A stretch of 64,000 nt of DNA from positions 4,526,001 through 4,590,000 of the forward strand of contig NZ_CP033381.1 in NCBI RefSeq assembly GCF_016865255.1, in the 5' to 3' direction. The stretch is from Methylomonas sp. LW13 (lineage in GTDB: Bacteria; Pseudomonadota; Gammaproteobacteria; Methylococcales; Methylomonadaceae). The position numbers and the translations under genes were made by a program. The notes below the pieces were generated by a model. The model saw nothing but the letters and a program-made list of their open reading frames with translations. It was not told where the DNA came from and searched no databases. Positions 54,528 through 63,920 of the stretch are shown here, one piece after another; the first letter of the stretch is position 1, and each line of letters opens with the position of its first letter.

Positions 54528-54591
54528 CGTCGCTCCCGCAAAGGCCGGAGACAAAAGGCTTTAACGAATTCCCGCCTGCACGGGAGTGACG
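54528..54591. repeat. CTCCCG/CGGGAG dispersed inverted repeat
   Basis: CGTCGCTCCCG at the left pairs with CGGGAGTGACG at the right with one G-U. Inside is a CCCGCCTGCACGGGAG hairpin. This type of GTCACTCCCGC unit is common between genes in proteobacteria. Confidence 0.6.
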
Positions 54592-54744
54592 AATATATTG
54601 GATTAATGGCAGGGTTAAGCATATAAAACCGAAGCATTCCTAGCGGAATATCCGGGCTTTAGCGATGCTAAACTACACTCGCTGTAAAGTTACAAACTTT
54701 GTAATATCGTGATAGCCAAACCCGTAGTTAAGCGGGCACGGCAA

Positions 54745-54812
54745 AAGCAGTCACGGTCGAGGAACTCACTCCCTACCGTGGCTGTCCAGCACCCAGTTAT
54801 TGAAAGGAGTTC
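54745..54812 (+). promoter_or_regulatory. Candidate RNA switch in nhaD leader
   Basis: CAGTCACGGT (54748-54757) pairs with ACCGTGGCTG (54775-54784) over a 17-base loop. The loop sequence GAACTC (54762-54767) is complementary to GAGTTC at 54807-54812, and loop ACTCC (54768-54772) to GGAGT at 54806-54810, the Shine-Dalgarno region of nhaD. A pseudoknot could therefore hide the ribosome-binding site. This is a sequence-based inference. Confidence 0.4.
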
Positions 54813-54816
54813 ACCC

Positions 54817-56256
54817 GTGTTTTCGCGCATCCTTCTACTCATTTTACTCACCTGCTCACCACTAATAGCTTGGGCAGACGCAGAACAAGCAGCACAAGCC
54901 CTTAATCTGACTAAGCATTGGGTGGGTTATTTGGCTATCGGCATATTTGCCGTTGCCTATCTGCTGGCAATGACCGAAGAGGTCACCGAATTAAACAAAT
55001 CCAAACCCATGGTATTAGCCGCGAGCTTGATCTGGGCCTTTATCGCGGGCATTTACGTGAATAATGGCATGAGCGAGCAGGCCGGACACGCATTCCGTGC
55101 TTGTCTGGAAGGCTATGCGGAACTGTTTTTGTTCATCATGGTGTCGATGGCTTATCTGAATGCGATGGAAGATCGCGGCGTTTTCGATAATCTGAGGGTT
55201 TGGTTGCTCAGTAAAGGTTTTAGCTACAGAAAGTTATTCTGGATTACCGGCATCATGTCGTTTTTCATGTCCTCGGTTTGCAACAACCTGACCACTGCAC
55301 TGCTGATGGGCGCAGTGATCGCAGCCATGGGCAAAGACAATCGCAAGTTCGTTACGTTGGCTTGCATCAACGTCGTGGTAGCCACGAATGCCGGCGGTTC
55401 GTTCAGCCCATTCGGCGACATCACCACACTATTGGTTTGGCAAAGCGGGGTTGTACCGTTCAAAGATTTCTACTCGCTTTTCATCCCGGCCATAGTCAAT
55501 TTCGCACTGCCCGCGATAATCATGCATTTCTGGATACCCAAACAGCAACCTGCCGCAGTCGGTAAAGCCCCAAAAATGAAACGCGGCGCAATGACCATGA
55601 TCGTGCTGTTTTTACTGACGATTATTACTGCGGTCTGCTTCGAAAACATGTTGAAACTACCACCCGCGGCCGGCATGCTGGCCGGCCTGACTTATCTAAA
55701 ATTCCTGGGCTTTTATTTGCAAAAAACCGCTGATAAAGACAACGGCAAAATTAGCGATTTCGCCCACGTGTATAAATTATTTAACGTTGCGGTTCCCGAC
55801 GCCAGGCCAAGCCAAAAATTCGATGTATTTAAAAGCGTCGCCACACTGGAATGGGACACCCTGCTGTTTTTTTACGGCGTCATGATCAGCGTCGGCGGCC
55901 TGAGTTTCATTGGTTATCTGACCATGGCCTCGGATGTGTTATACGTCGGCATGGACCCCACCATCGCCAACATTGTGGTCGGCATCCTGTCGGCTTTCAT
56001 TGATAACGGTACCATCATGTTTGCGGTACTCACCATGCATCCCGACATCTCGCAAGGCCAATGGCTGTTAGTCACATTAACCGCAGGCGTGGGCGGCAGC
56101 TTATTGGCAATCGGCTCGGCAGCAGGCGTAGGCTTGATGGGACAAATGAAAGGCGTTTACTCCTTTAGCGCACACTTGAAATGGATGCCGGTCATTTTGA
56201 TCGGTTTTTTCGGTAGCATTGCCACGCATTTCCTGATTAACGGTAGCTATTTTTGA
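54817..56256 (+). CDS. nhaD: Sodium/proton antiporter NhaD
   Basis: A 479-residue NhaD-type antiporter with about twelve helices that exports sodium (or lithium) in exchange for protons. GTG start at 54817 is preceded by AAGGAG eight bases before it, and a signal-like first segment (FSRILLLILLTCSPLIAWA) follows. Recognisable parts: FFMSSVCNNLTTALLMGAV, NAGGSFSPFGDITTLLVW and SAFIDNGTIMFAVL. An earlier GTG at 54709 would read through the structured leader and is not supported. Confidence 0.92.
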   Translation: MFSRILLLILLTCSPLIAWADAEQAAQALNLTKHWVGYLAIGIFAVAYLLAMTEEVTELNKSKPMVLAASLIWAFIAGIYVNNGMSEQAGHAFRACLEGYAELFLFIMVSMAYLNAMEDRGVFDNLRVWLLSKGFSYRKLFWITGIMSFFMSSVCNNLTTALLMGAVIAAMGKDNRKFVTLACINVVVATNAGGSFSPFGDITTLLVWQSGVVPFKDFYSLFIPAIVNFALPAIIMHFWIPKQQPAAVGKAPKMKRGAMTMIVLFLLTIITAVCFENMLKLPPAAGMLAGLTYLKFLGFYLQKTADKDNGKISDFAHVYKLFNVAVPDARPSQKFDVFKSVATLEWDTLLFFYGVMISVGGLSFIGYLTMASDVLYVGMDPTIANIVVGILSAFIDNGTIMFAVLTMHPDISQGQWLLVTLTAGVGGSLLAIGSAAGVGLMGQMKGVYSFSAHLKWMPVILIGFFGSIATHFLINGSYF

Positions 56257-56713
56257 CGCGACAAGCTCTATTGGGCAGTCTTTTTCATGGCCTGCCCAAT
56301 AGGCCAATTGCAAAATTCAGTATTTTTTTTGTTTTTTGCGGCAATCAAATTTGCATTTGCAAGCGGCCAAAAGCGGATTTCAGTCAAGCCGACTCTCCAT
56401 AAAAGCCTAAAAAAAATCACTTCATTTCAATATCTTAGCCCGCCAATAGCCACCCGCAACCTACGTTAGCCTGACATTTGCACCGTCCAAAGACAGCCGA
56501 CAACCTATTGTCACAATCATTTAACAAGCAAAATCTAGCTAGTTTTTGTGGATACCCGCCAATTGCGATGTATAATGGAGGCGATTTAGCTCGGTATCGT
56601 TGTCGCTTTTCAAGTCTGCAATCGGATCAACAAACATTGTTTTCCACTACCTGCTTTATTCACCAACCCTAGTTACAAACCAGCGAATAGCACTTTATTA
56701 GCAAGAGAGATTT
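56257..56713. other. Intergenic region upstream of cold-shock gene
   Basis: The 457-bp gap starts with a hairpin at 56268-56302 (11-bp stem, 13-base loop, no T run). It is AT-rich and holds the cold-shock promoter (listed separately) and its leader. No gene is supported. Confidence 0.5.
56565..56583 (+). promoter_or_regulatory. Promoter -10 element for cold-shock gene
   Basis: A perfect TATAAT lies at 56571-56576, preceded by TG. The -35 is weak (TTGTGG at 19 bp or GTGGAT at 17 bp). Transcription would start near 56583, giving a leader of about 130 bases, as is typical for cspA-type genes whose leader controls cold induction. Confidence 0.55.
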
Positions 56714-56923
56714 ATGTCAGTTCAAGTAGAAGGCAAAGTAAAATGGTTCAATGACGAAAAAGGCTTCGGCTTCATTGAGCAAGAAGGCGGCAAAGATGTA
56801 TTCGTACACTTCAGCGCCATCAACGGCAACGGCCGCAAAACCTTGAAAGAAGGCCAAAAAGTCACGATGGAAGTGACCAATGGTCAAAAAGGCCCACAAG
56901 CGGAAAACGTAACACCGCTGTAA
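56714..56923 (+). CDS. Cold-shock domain protein
   Basis: A 69-residue CspA-type RNA chaperone. RNP1 (KGFGFIEQ) and RNP2 (VFVHFSAI) motifs are intact, with aromatic residues in [12 protein letters not shown]. It melts RNA secondary structure, mainly in the cold or at growth resumption. It has a long leader and its own terminator, so it is a single-gene unit. Confidence 0.96.
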   Translation: MSVQVEGKVKWFNDEKGFGFIEQEGGKDVFVHFSAINGNGRKTLKEGQKVTMEVTNGQKGPQAENVTPL

Positions 56924-56932
56924 ATTGAACTG

Positions 56933-56961
56933 AAAAAGCCGCCTAACCAGCGGCTTTTTCG
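56933..56961. terminator. Bidirectional rho-independent terminator
   Basis: AAAAAGCCGC (56933-56942) pairs with GCGGCTTTTT (56950-56959) over seven bases. The A and T runs serve both strands, ending the cold-shock transcript and that of rimO. Confidence 0.9.
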
Positions 56962-58272
56962 TTAGATCAGTTTACCCCACAAGTCATACTCGTCGGCTTC
57001 CTCGATTTCGACATCGACGAAATCGCCGACTTGTAAATGACTTGCGCCATCGATAAACACCTGGCCGTCAATTTCGGGTGCATCGCTTTTGCTGCGCGCC
57101 ACCGCACCCTCCTCGACCACCTCATCGACCAACACCGTTTCGATTCGGCCAACTCGGCGTTGTAAGCGCTCTGCGCTGATAGCCGCTTGATGTTCCATAA
57201 AACGCGCCAAGCGTTCCTGTTTAAGCGCTTCCGGCACCGCATCGGGCAAATCGTTAGCCACCGCCCCCTTCACCGGCGAATAAGCAAAACAGCCCACCCT
57301 ATCCATTTGCGCTTCGCTTAAGAATTGCAGCAACTCGTCAAAGTCTTGCTCGGTTTCGCCGGGAAAACCGACGATAAACGTGCTGCGAATAGTCAAATCC
57401 GGACAAATCTTCCGCCAAGCTTTGATGCGTTCCAGATTATTTTCCGCCGCAGCCGGACGTTTCATCAGTTTTAAAATTCGGCTGTTGGCGTGCTGAAACG
57501 GAATATCCAAATACGGCAGAATCTTGCCTTCAGCCATCAGCGGCACGACGTCATCAACATGCGGATACGGGTAGACATAATGCATCCGTGCCCAGATACC
57601 CAACTCACCCAAGGCTTCGGCCAAATCGTAAAACCGGGTTTGCATTTCCCGGCCGCGCCAACGCCGGCTTTGATATTTCAAATCCAAACCATAAGCACTG
57701 GTATCTTGCGAAACGATTAGCAGCTCCTTAACGCCGGCATCGGCCAGCCGTTCGGCTTCCCGCATCACATCGTCAATGGGACGGCTCACCAAATCGCCGC
57801 GCATCGACGGAATGATGCAAAACGTGCAGCGATGATTGCAGCCTTCGGAGATTTTTAGATAAGCGTAATGTTTAGGCGTCAGCTTGATGCCTTGCGGCGG
57901 CACTAAGTCGGTAAACGGATTATGCGCAGGCGGCAGATGCTCGTGCACCGCAGACACCACTTCATCAGTGGCGTGCGCGCCGGTGATTTTTAAAACCTGC
58001 GGATGCCGAGCCAAAATCTCGTCTTGCCGCGCTCCCAAACACCCGGTGACGATGACCTTGCCGTTTTCCGCCAAAGCCTCGCCGATACTGTCCAGCGATT
58101 CTTCGACCGCCGCATCGATAAAGCCGCAGGTATTGACGATCACCAGATCGGAATCTTTGTAATTCGGCGACACCTGATAGCCCTCGCTACGCAGCTTGGT
58201 CAAAATTTGCTCGCTATCGACCAGGGCTTTTGGGCAACCTAAACTGATAAATCCAACACGGGGGTTACTCAT
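56962..58272 (-). CDS. rimO: Ribosomal protein S12 methylthiotransferase RimO
   Basis: A 436-residue radical-SAM methylthiotransferase that adds a methylthio group to Asp of ribosomal protein S12. An N-terminal UPF0004 domain has cysteines at [22 protein letters not shown] and GCLGAR. The radical-SAM motif is [11 protein letters not shown] near 143-153, and a C-terminal TRAM domain ends the protein. It is the last gene of a run with dsrC/tusE and dsrH/tusB. Confidence 0.96.
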   Translation of the reverse strand: MSNPRVGFISLGCPKALVDSEQILTKLRSEGYQVSPNYKDSDLVIVNTCGFIDAAVEESLDSIGEALAENGKVIVTGCLGARQDEILARHPQVLKITGAHATDEVVSAVHEHLPPAHNPFTDLVPPQGIKLTPKHYAYLKISEGCNHRCTFCIIPSMRGDLVSRPIDDVMREAERLADAGVKELLIVSQDTSAYGLDLKYQSRRWRGREMQTRFYDLAEALGELGIWARMHYVYPYPHVDDVVPLMAEGKILPYLDIPFQHANSRILKLMKRPAAAENNLERIKAWRKICPDLTIRSTFIVGFPGETEQDFDELLQFLSEAQMDRVGCFAYSPVKGAVANDLPDAVPEALKQERLARFMEHQAAISAERLQRRVGRIETVLVDEVVEEGAVARSKSDAPEIDGQVFIDGASHLQVGDFVDVEIEEADEYDLWGKLI

Positions 58273-58293
58273 GAAACTCTCTTGAAAACATTT

Positions 58294-58626
58294 TTATAAA
58301 CAGGTGGGCGGCTTGGGCAAGCCGGCGATTTTACAGGCGTATTTCAGCGGCCCTTGTGGAAACAATTTTTGCAGATAGCGGCTATTGCCTTTGTCTTCAC
58401 CAAATTGTTTGCGGATAGCCGCCACAAACATCCGGGCATTGGGCAGGTGTTGGAATTTTTGATAGTAGTCGCGAATGTACAACAGGATTTCCCAATGCGC
58501 ATCGCTGATCGCGATACCTTCTAGCCGCGCCAACTCGTCAGCCACCGCTCGATTCCATTGCCCGGCATCGCGCAAAAAGCCATCGTCGCTGGTTGGCAAC
58601 GCAACACCGCCGACCATCAATTCCAC
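58294..58626 (-). CDS. DsrC/TusE sulfur-relay protein
   Basis: A 110-residue DsrC/TusE-family protein carrying persulfide sulfur. The conserved C-terminal arm reads KYACKIAGLPKPPTCL, with Cys98 and the penultimate Cys109 separated by ten residues. TusE proteins, which act in tRNA thiolation, keep only the last Cys; DsrC proteins keep both. The core shows HWEILLYIRDYYQKF and GNSRYLQKLFPQGP. It overlaps the DsrH/TusB gene by 10 bases and is 22 bp upstream of rimO. Confidence 0.85.
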   Translation of the reverse strand: MELMVGGVALPTSDDGFLRDAGQWNRAVADELARLEGIAISDAHWEILLYIRDYYQKFQHLPNARMFVAAIRKQFGEDKGNSRYLQKLFPQGPLKYACKIAGLPKPPTCL

Positions 58627-58910
58627 GAATGAATTACCGGATTCCGCACGGTCAGTTCGACCAAGCCCGCATAATCAACCACTTCCAAACCTGACAACAC
58701 AAATTGCGGCTGGACACCGTGAACCGATAACATCTCTTGCAAGGCATAAACCCGACACGACCGACTCAACAATTGCCGCAACAACGCATTACCGCTATGC
58801 CCGATCCGCGCGGCACACACCGCACCATCCATCAAGACAACATCGTCACCGCTGCCAATGCGCTCGATAAGCGCCGCTTGCAACGGCAATTGCGATAACA
58901 AATGCAGCAT
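58617..58910 (-). CDS. DsrH/TusB-family sulfur-relay protein
   Basis: A 97-residue DsrH/TusB-family protein. The start MLHLLSQLPLQ and the segment GDDVVLMDGAV are characteristic. In tRNA thiolation TusB is part of the TusBCD complex that feeds TusE. TusC and TusD (DsrF and DsrE) homologues are not next to it. It touches the SMR gene upstream (one-base overlap of stop and start) and overlaps the DsrC/TusE gene. Confidence 0.8.
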   Translation of the reverse strand: MLHLLSQLPLQAALIERIGSGDDVVLMDGAVCAARIGHSGNALLRQLLSRSCRVYALQEMLSVHGVQPQFVLSGLEVVDYAGLVELTVRNPVIHSWN

Positions 58911-59230
58911 TATTCCACATGCGTCAGCTTCAAACCGACGATGCCGACGATGATTAACAGGATAGACGCTAAGCGGAACCAGTCCGCCGATTCCTTAAAC
59001 AGAAAAATCCCGACTATCGCGACACCCACTGCCCCCATACCGGTCCACACCGCATAAGCCGTACCCAGCGGTAAAGTTCTGATCGCCAGCATTAACAGGT
59101 AAAAACTGCCCGCCCCCGATACGCCGGTCACTACGCTCGGCCATAGCTTGGTAAACCCGTCATTGTATTTAAGACTTATCGCAAACACGATTTCCGAGCA
59201 ACCCGCGGCGAACAATAGCAACCAACCCAT
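58910..59230 (-). CDS. gdx: SMR-family exporter, Gdx/SugE type
   Basis: A 106-residue four-helix small multidrug resistance protein. WLLLFAAGCSEIVFAISLKY has the essential Glu, PLGTAYAVWTGMGAVGV is the family hallmark, and the C-terminal helix ends IVGLKLTHVE, most like the Gdx/SugE guanidinium exporters. The ATG at 59230 follows AGGAG. I looked for a guanidine riboswitch upstream and saw no ACGR-loop hairpins. Confidence 0.85.
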   Translation of the reverse strand: MGWLLLFAAGCSEIVFAISLKYNDGFTKLWPSVVTGVSGAGSFYLLMLAIRTLPLGTAYAVWTGMGAVGVAIVGIFLFKESADWFRLASILLIIVGIVGLKLTHVE

Positions 59231-59309
59231 CAAAACTCCTTTCCTATGCACTATAATCTGCGGTATTTTACAGCAGTGCTCTTACCTATCCGCAATATTT
59301 AGTAATTTA

Positions 59310-60059
59310 ATGGAAAAAGAATCCGACTATCTTGTTAGAAGCGCGAGGCTGATTTTTGGTCACTTAAGCGATCTAGTCAAAAAGAAATGCATTATCTCTG
59401 CGCATTTTGGCGAACATAACCAATCATTTTTGACCACCATTATCGATCTCGATCAAAAAGCCAATCTGATTACACTGGATGTTGCGCCTACGGAATTACT
59501 GAATAAGCAGTTGCTAGGCTCAGCCAAAGTGCTGTTCCGCACCGAATACGAAGGCATCAAAGTTTCATTCCGCGGCAAAGCAATCAAAAAGTCGCAAAGC
59601 GACGGTCACCCGGTGTTTGCGATGCCTATCCCGGACGCCATTTTTTGGATGCAACGCCGCCAGTATTATCGCGTTAAAGTGCCTCTTTCTCATAAAAACA
59701 GCACCTGCGAACTCAACCTTGCCACAAAAAATGAAGCCGGCGAAGTCGATACGCAAGCCAAAGTGTTCAGCGTGGCAGACATCAGCATTTCCGGATTTTC
59801 GTTTTTAAATCCCGACACAAAAATTGCCGACCTTTTAGTGCCTGATACCGTCATAGACGAATGCGCCTTGTATTTGCACGATGGCAGCAGGGCCCACGTG
59901 GGTTTTGTCATTAAAAGCGTGAACAATGTTCGAGCCAGCGCCACAACCTATCAACATCGCATAGGCTGCAAATTCACCCATATTCCGCAGGTGTTCGAAA
60001 ACAACCTCCAACGCTACATGCAGGAAATCGAATTACAGCAAAAGAATCTAAGCATTTAA
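59310..60059 (+). CDS. PilZ-domain cyclic di-GMP receptor, YcgR-like
   Basis: A 249-residue cytoplasmic protein with an N-terminal YcgR-like domain (about 1-110) and a C-terminal PilZ domain. The c-di-GMP motif RRQYYRVKVP near residues 113-122 and DISISGFSF near 155-163 (D-x-S-x-x-G) are intact, so binding is expected. It may slow motility or control surface secretion, together with the GGDEF and HD-GYP proteins. It is divergent from gdx. Confidence 0.88.
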   Translation: MEKESDYLVRSARLIFGHLSDLVKKKCIISAHFGEHNQSFLTTIIDLDQKANLITLDVAPTELLNKQLLGSAKVLFRTEYEGIKVSFRGKAIKKSQSDGHPVFAMPIPDAIFWMQRRQYYRVKVPLSHKNSTCELNLATKNEAGEVDTQAKVFSVADISISGFSFLNPDTKIADLLVPDTVIDECALYLHDGSRAHVGFVIKSVNNVRASATTYQHRIGCKFTHIPQVFENNLQRYMQEIELQQKNLSI

Positions 60060-60216
60060 ATCCCAAACAGCTGAGCATAGGTTTTAGGCCGCATAGTCGC
60101 AGCATATACTCACCAAGGCAGTTTTCCATTGCCGGCCATTGACAAAGTGCGGACGCTTAGTCCAAGTGTGACCTTACTGGTTATAATTGCGCGCTTCAAA
60201 AATCTGATTTAACGCC

Positions 60217-63200
60217 ATGTCCTTACCAACAATCCCCGCAACTGCATTGCCACAACAAGGCACCACGATATACTGGAGTGGTCTGAGCGGCTGCGGCGAC
60301 TCGCTGACGCTGGCGCAAACGATTGCTCAGGAAAAGCGCCTGCTGGTGATTGTCACGCCGGATACGCAAACCGCGTTGCGTCTGGAACACGAGCTGGCAT
60401 TTTTCTTAGACAACAGCCTGCCGATTCTGCATTTTCCGGATTGGGAAACCCTGCCTTACGACGTATTCTCGCCGTTACCGGAGATCATCTCGGAACGCTT
60501 GCGCACCTTGGCGCTGCTACCCGACACCAAACGCGGTGCACTGATTTTGTCAGTCGCTACCTTGATGCACCGCCTAGCGCCGCGTGAACATATTCTGGCG
60601 CACAGTTTTGCCATCGAAGTCGGCGGCACTTTGAGCCTGGAAGTCACACGAGCCAAACTGGAAGCGGTGGGCTATCAATGCGTCTCACAAGTCTATCAAC
60701 ACGGCGAATTTGCGGTGCGCGGCTCGATATTGGATTTGTTTCCGATGGGTTCCAAGCAGCCCTATCGCATCGAATTGTTCGACGATGATGTGGAATCGAT
60801 CCGCAGCTTCGATCCCGACACACAAATGTCGCAGGACAAAATGCCAAAAGTCGAGCTATTCCCGGCCCGCGAGTTTCCGTTTACCGACGAAGCCATCAAA
60901 CGCTTTCGCCAGGCCTTCCGCGAGCAATTCCCGGACGCTTCGCCCAAGAACAATCTGTATCTGGATGTTTCCAAACAAATAGCCCCGGCCGGCATCGAAT
61001 ACTACTTGCCGCTATTCGTCGAAAGCACCGAATCGCTGTTTGCCTATTTACCCAAGACTGCATTGTTCGTGCTGCCGGCCCACTTTGCCAAAAACGCCCA
61101 GCGCTTTTACAGCGAAGCCGACGAGCGCTATCAGCAACGCAAATACGATACCAACCGGCCCTTGTTGCCGCCGACGCGCCTATTTTTGTCAGCCGAGGAA
61201 ATCCAGCAACACACCGATAGCTTTATTCGCGTAGTGCTGGACAACCAAGCAGAAACCGCCCACTCCTTCGACTGCAAGTTACTGCCGGATGTGGCGATAG
61301 ACAGTCGTTTAAAAGAACCTGCACAACGTCTGCGCCAATTCATCGAAGGCTTTGATGGCAAAATCTTGTTCGTCGCCGAAACCGCCGGCCACCGCGAAGG
61401 CCTGATCGACAAATTAAAAAGCGTCAAACTGGCCGCCAAGCAAGTACAAAGCTGGCCGGAGTTTCTAAAAGCCGATCATTCGCCGTGTATTGTCGTGGCG
61501 CCGATGGACCATGGCCTTTGGCTGGATAAGGCAACGACCGCCATGGATGGTGGAAGTGCGGCAAATTGTCTGGAACAATTGCCGCCGCTGGCGATCATCA
61601 CCGAAAGCCAGCTCAGCGGCGAGAAAGTCCAGCAACGCCGGCGCCGGGCCAAATCCGCTGCCCGCGCGCTGGAAAACATTTTCAATAATCTCGACGAGCT
61701 GACCATCGGTTCGCCGGTGGTGCATCAGGAACACGGCGTCGGCCGTTATCTAGGCTTGCAGATTCTCAACGTCGGCGGCATCGACGCGGAGTTTTTAATG
61801 CTGGAATACGCCAATAACGACAAGATTTATGTGCCGGTATCGTCCTTGCACATGATTGGTCGTTACAGCGGCGTCAGCGCCGAAAATGCGCCGTTGCATC
61901 GTTTAGGCACCGACCAATGGAGCAAGGCCAAGAAAAAAGCCATGGAGCGCGCCCGCGACGTGGCCGCCGAGTTGCTGGACATTCATGCCAAACGCGCCGC
62001 CCGCGAAGGCTTTGCCTTTAACATCGATAACAGCGACTACAACGCCTTCGCCGCCGCCTTCCCGTTCGAGGAAACCCCGGACCAGCTCAGCGCCATCGAC
62101 GCCATCTTGCAAGACATGGCCGCCACCCAGCCGATGGATCGCGTGGTTTGCGGCGATGTCGGTTTCGGCAAAACCGAAGTGGCGATGCGCGCGGCCTTTG
62201 TGGCGGTGCAAAGCGGCAAACAAGTCGCGGTGCTGGTGCCCACCACCCTGCTCGCCCAGCAGCATTATCAAAACTTTCGCGACCGCTTCGCCGACTCGCC
62301 GGTGCGCATCGAAGTCACCTCGCGCTTCGTCACCCCCAAACAGCAAAAAGCCATCGCCGACGACTTGGCCGACGGCAAGGTCGACATCGTCATCGGCACC
62401 CACAAATTGCTGTCCAAGGAAATGAAATACAAGGCCTTGGGCCTGGTGATCATCGACGAAGAACACCGCTTTGGCGTGACGCAAAAAGAACATTTCAAAA
62501 AGCTGCGCCACGAGCTGGATTTGTTAACCCTGACCGCGACACCGATTCCGCGCACCTTGAACATGGCCATGGCCGGCCTGCGCGATATTTCCATCATCGC
62601 CACCCCGCCGCCGAACCGCCACGCGATTAAAACTTTTGTGACCGAATGGATAGACTCGCAAGTACAGGAAGCCTGCCAACGGGAAATCAAGCGCGGCGGC
62701 CAAGTGTTTTTCCTGCACAATGACGTCAAAACCATGGAAAAAATGATGCGCGAACTGGGCGAACTGGTGCCGGAAGCGCGAATTCAGATCGCCCACGGCC
62801 AGATGGCCGAGCGCGAACTGGAGCAGATCATGCTGGATTTTTACCACCAGCGCTTCAACCTTCTGATCGCGACGACGATCATCGAGAGCGGCATCGACAT
62901 CCCCAGTGCCAACACCATCGTCATCAACCGCGCCGACAAGCTGGGTCTAGCGCAGTTGCACCAGTTACGCGGCCGGGTCGGCCGTTCGCATCACCGCGCC
63001 TATGCTTATTGCATCGTGCCACCCAAGTCGTTGATGACCAAGGACGCCATCAAGCGCCTGGAAGCCTTCGAAACCTCTGGCGAGCTGGGCGCCGGCTTCA
63101 TGCTGTCCTCGCATGACATGGAAATCCGCGGTGCCGGCGAGTTGCTGGGCGACGAACAAAGCGGGCAGATTCAGGAAATCGGTTTTACGCTGTATACCGA

Positions 63201-63711
63201 ATTGCTGGAACGCGCGGTCAAAGCCTTGAAATCCGGCAAGCAACCCGAGCTGGACGCACCGTTCGAAACGGGCCCGGAAGTGGATTTGCAAATCGCCGCG
63301 CTGATTCCGGAAGACTATCTGCCGGACATCCACGCCCGCCTTGTACTGTACAAACGCATCGCCAGCGCCGAAACCGAAGACGACTTGCGCAAATTAAAAA
63401 TCGAAATGATAGACCGCTTCGGTTTGTTGCCGGATCAGGTCAAAGCCTTGTTCGCCATCACCGAACTGAAACAACAAGCCGCACATCTGGGCATCCGCAA
63501 AATCGAAGCCCACGCCACCGGCGGCCGCATCGTCTTTACCGCGTCACCGCAGATCGATACCGGCGAGTTGATCCTGATGATTCAAAGCCAGTCGCAAGTT
63601 TATAAATTCGATGGCGCGGACAAATTACGCTTTACCCAGGCCTTTAAGGATATGGAGGATAAGGTGGTGTTTTTGGAGAAGTTGTTGGTACGATTGGTAC
63701 CTAAATCTTGA
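60217..63711 (+). CDS. mfd: Transcription-repair coupling factor Mfd
   Basis: The 1164-residue Mfd ATPase removes stalled RNA polymerase at DNA lesions and recruits UvrA. Domain order: UvrB-like N-terminus (SERLRTLALLPD region), the RNA-polymerase-binding domain around GSPVVHQEHGVGRYLGL, then helicase motifs CGDVGFGKTEVAMRAAF (Walker A), IIDEEHRFGV, LTATPIPRTL and QLRGRVGR, then the C-terminal TRCF domain. Length is normal. It is a single-gene unit. Confidence 0.97.
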   Translation: MSLPTIPATALPQQGTTIYWSGLSGCGDSLTLAQTIAQEKRLLVIVTPDTQTALRLEHELAFFLDNSLPILHFPDWETLPYDVFSPLPEIISERLRTLALLPDTKRGALILSVATLMHRLAPREHILAHSFAIEVGGTLSLEVTRAKLEAVGYQCVSQVYQHGEFAVRGSILDLFPMGSKQPYRIELFDDDVESIRSFDPDTQMSQDKMPKVELFPAREFPFTDEAIKRFRQAFREQFPDASPKNNLYLDVSKQIAPAGIEYYLPLFVESTESLFAYLPKTALFVLPAHFAKNAQRFYSEADERYQQRKYDTNRPLLPPTRLFLSAEEIQQHTDSFIRVVLDNQAETAHSFDCKLLPDVAIDSRLKEPAQRLRQFIEGFDGKILFVAETAGHREGLIDKLKSVKLAAKQVQSWPEFLKADHSPCIVVAPMDHGLWLDKATTAMDGGSAANCLEQLPPLAIITESQLSGEKVQQRRRRAKSAARALENIFNNLDELTIGSPVVHQEHGVGRYLGLQILNVGGIDAEFLMLEYANNDKIYVPVSSLHMIGRYSGVSAENAPLHRLGTDQWSKAKKKAMERARDVAAELLDIHAKRAAREGFAFNIDNSDYNAFAAAFPFEETPDQLSAIDAILQDMAATQPMDRVVCGDVGFGKTEVAMRAAFVAVQSGKQVAVLVPTTLLAQQHYQNFRDRFADSPVRIEVTSRFVTPKQQKAIADDLADGKVDIVIGTHKLLSKEMKYKALGLVIIDEEHRFGVTQKEHFKKLRHELDLLTLTATPIPRTLNMAMAGLRDISIIATPPPNRHAIKTFVTEWIDSQVQEACQREIKRGGQVFFLHNDVKTMEKMMRELGELVPEARIQIAHGQMAERELEQIMLDFYHQRFNLLIATTIIESGIDIPSANTIVINRADKLGLAQLHQLRGRVGRSHHRAYAYCIVPPKSLMTKDAIKRLEAFETSGELGAGFMLSSHDMEIRGAGELLGDEQSGQIQEIGFTLYTELLERAVKALKSGKQPELDAPFETGPEVDLQIAALIPEDYLPDIHARLVLYKRIASAETEDDLRKLKIEMIDRFGLLPDQVKALFAITELKQQAAHLGIRKIEAHATGGRIVFTASPQIDTGELILMIQSQSQVYKFDGADKLRFTQAFKDMEDKVVFLEKLLVRLVPKS

Positions 63712-63731
63712 TATTAATTTTTGGAGGGAAT

Positions 63732-63920
63732 ATGCCGCGCTGCCAAACCGCCAAGCAAGAAGCCATCGCCGCCATCAATCTATTGCCAGACACGGTGAAT
63801 TTTGAAGAAATCGTGTACCGGCTCTACGTTATGAACAAAATATATCAGGGGCTAGAAGATGTAGAGCAAGGCAAGGGCATTAGCAGCGAGACCTTGCTAC
63901 GCGAAATCGAGCAATGGTAA
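63732..63920 (+). CDS. Small antitoxin-like protein
   Basis: A 62-residue protein starting MPRCQTAKQEAIAAINLLPD, with a short acidic C-terminal part (GISSETLLREIEQW). GGAGG precedes the ATG. The TAA stop overlaps the start of the next gene, which reads like a ParE/RelE toxin, so this is a likely antitoxin of the small, toxin-preceding kind. It starts 20 bp after mfd. Confidence 0.7.
   Translation: MPRCQTAKQEAIAAINLLPDTVNFEEIVYRLYVMNKIYQGLEDVEQGKGISSETLLREIEQW

Larger units (their letters stand above)
54471..54816. other. Intergenic region with repeat and structured nhaD leader
   Basis: The 346-bp gap holds a dispersed inverted repeat at 54528-54591, a palindrome TTACAAACTTTGTAA at 54690-54704, and a hairpin leader from about 54720 to 54812 (listed separately). 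Confidence 0.55.

Noticed and set aside
56268-56302. Hairpin after nhaD as a rho-independent terminator
   Set aside because: The 11-bp stem is perfect but the loop holds the T run and nothing T-rich follows the right arm on the plus strand.
59231-59309. Guanidine riboswitch upstream of the gdx-like gene
   Set aside because: No paired hairpins with ACGR loops and no ykkC-like structure are visible in the short leader.
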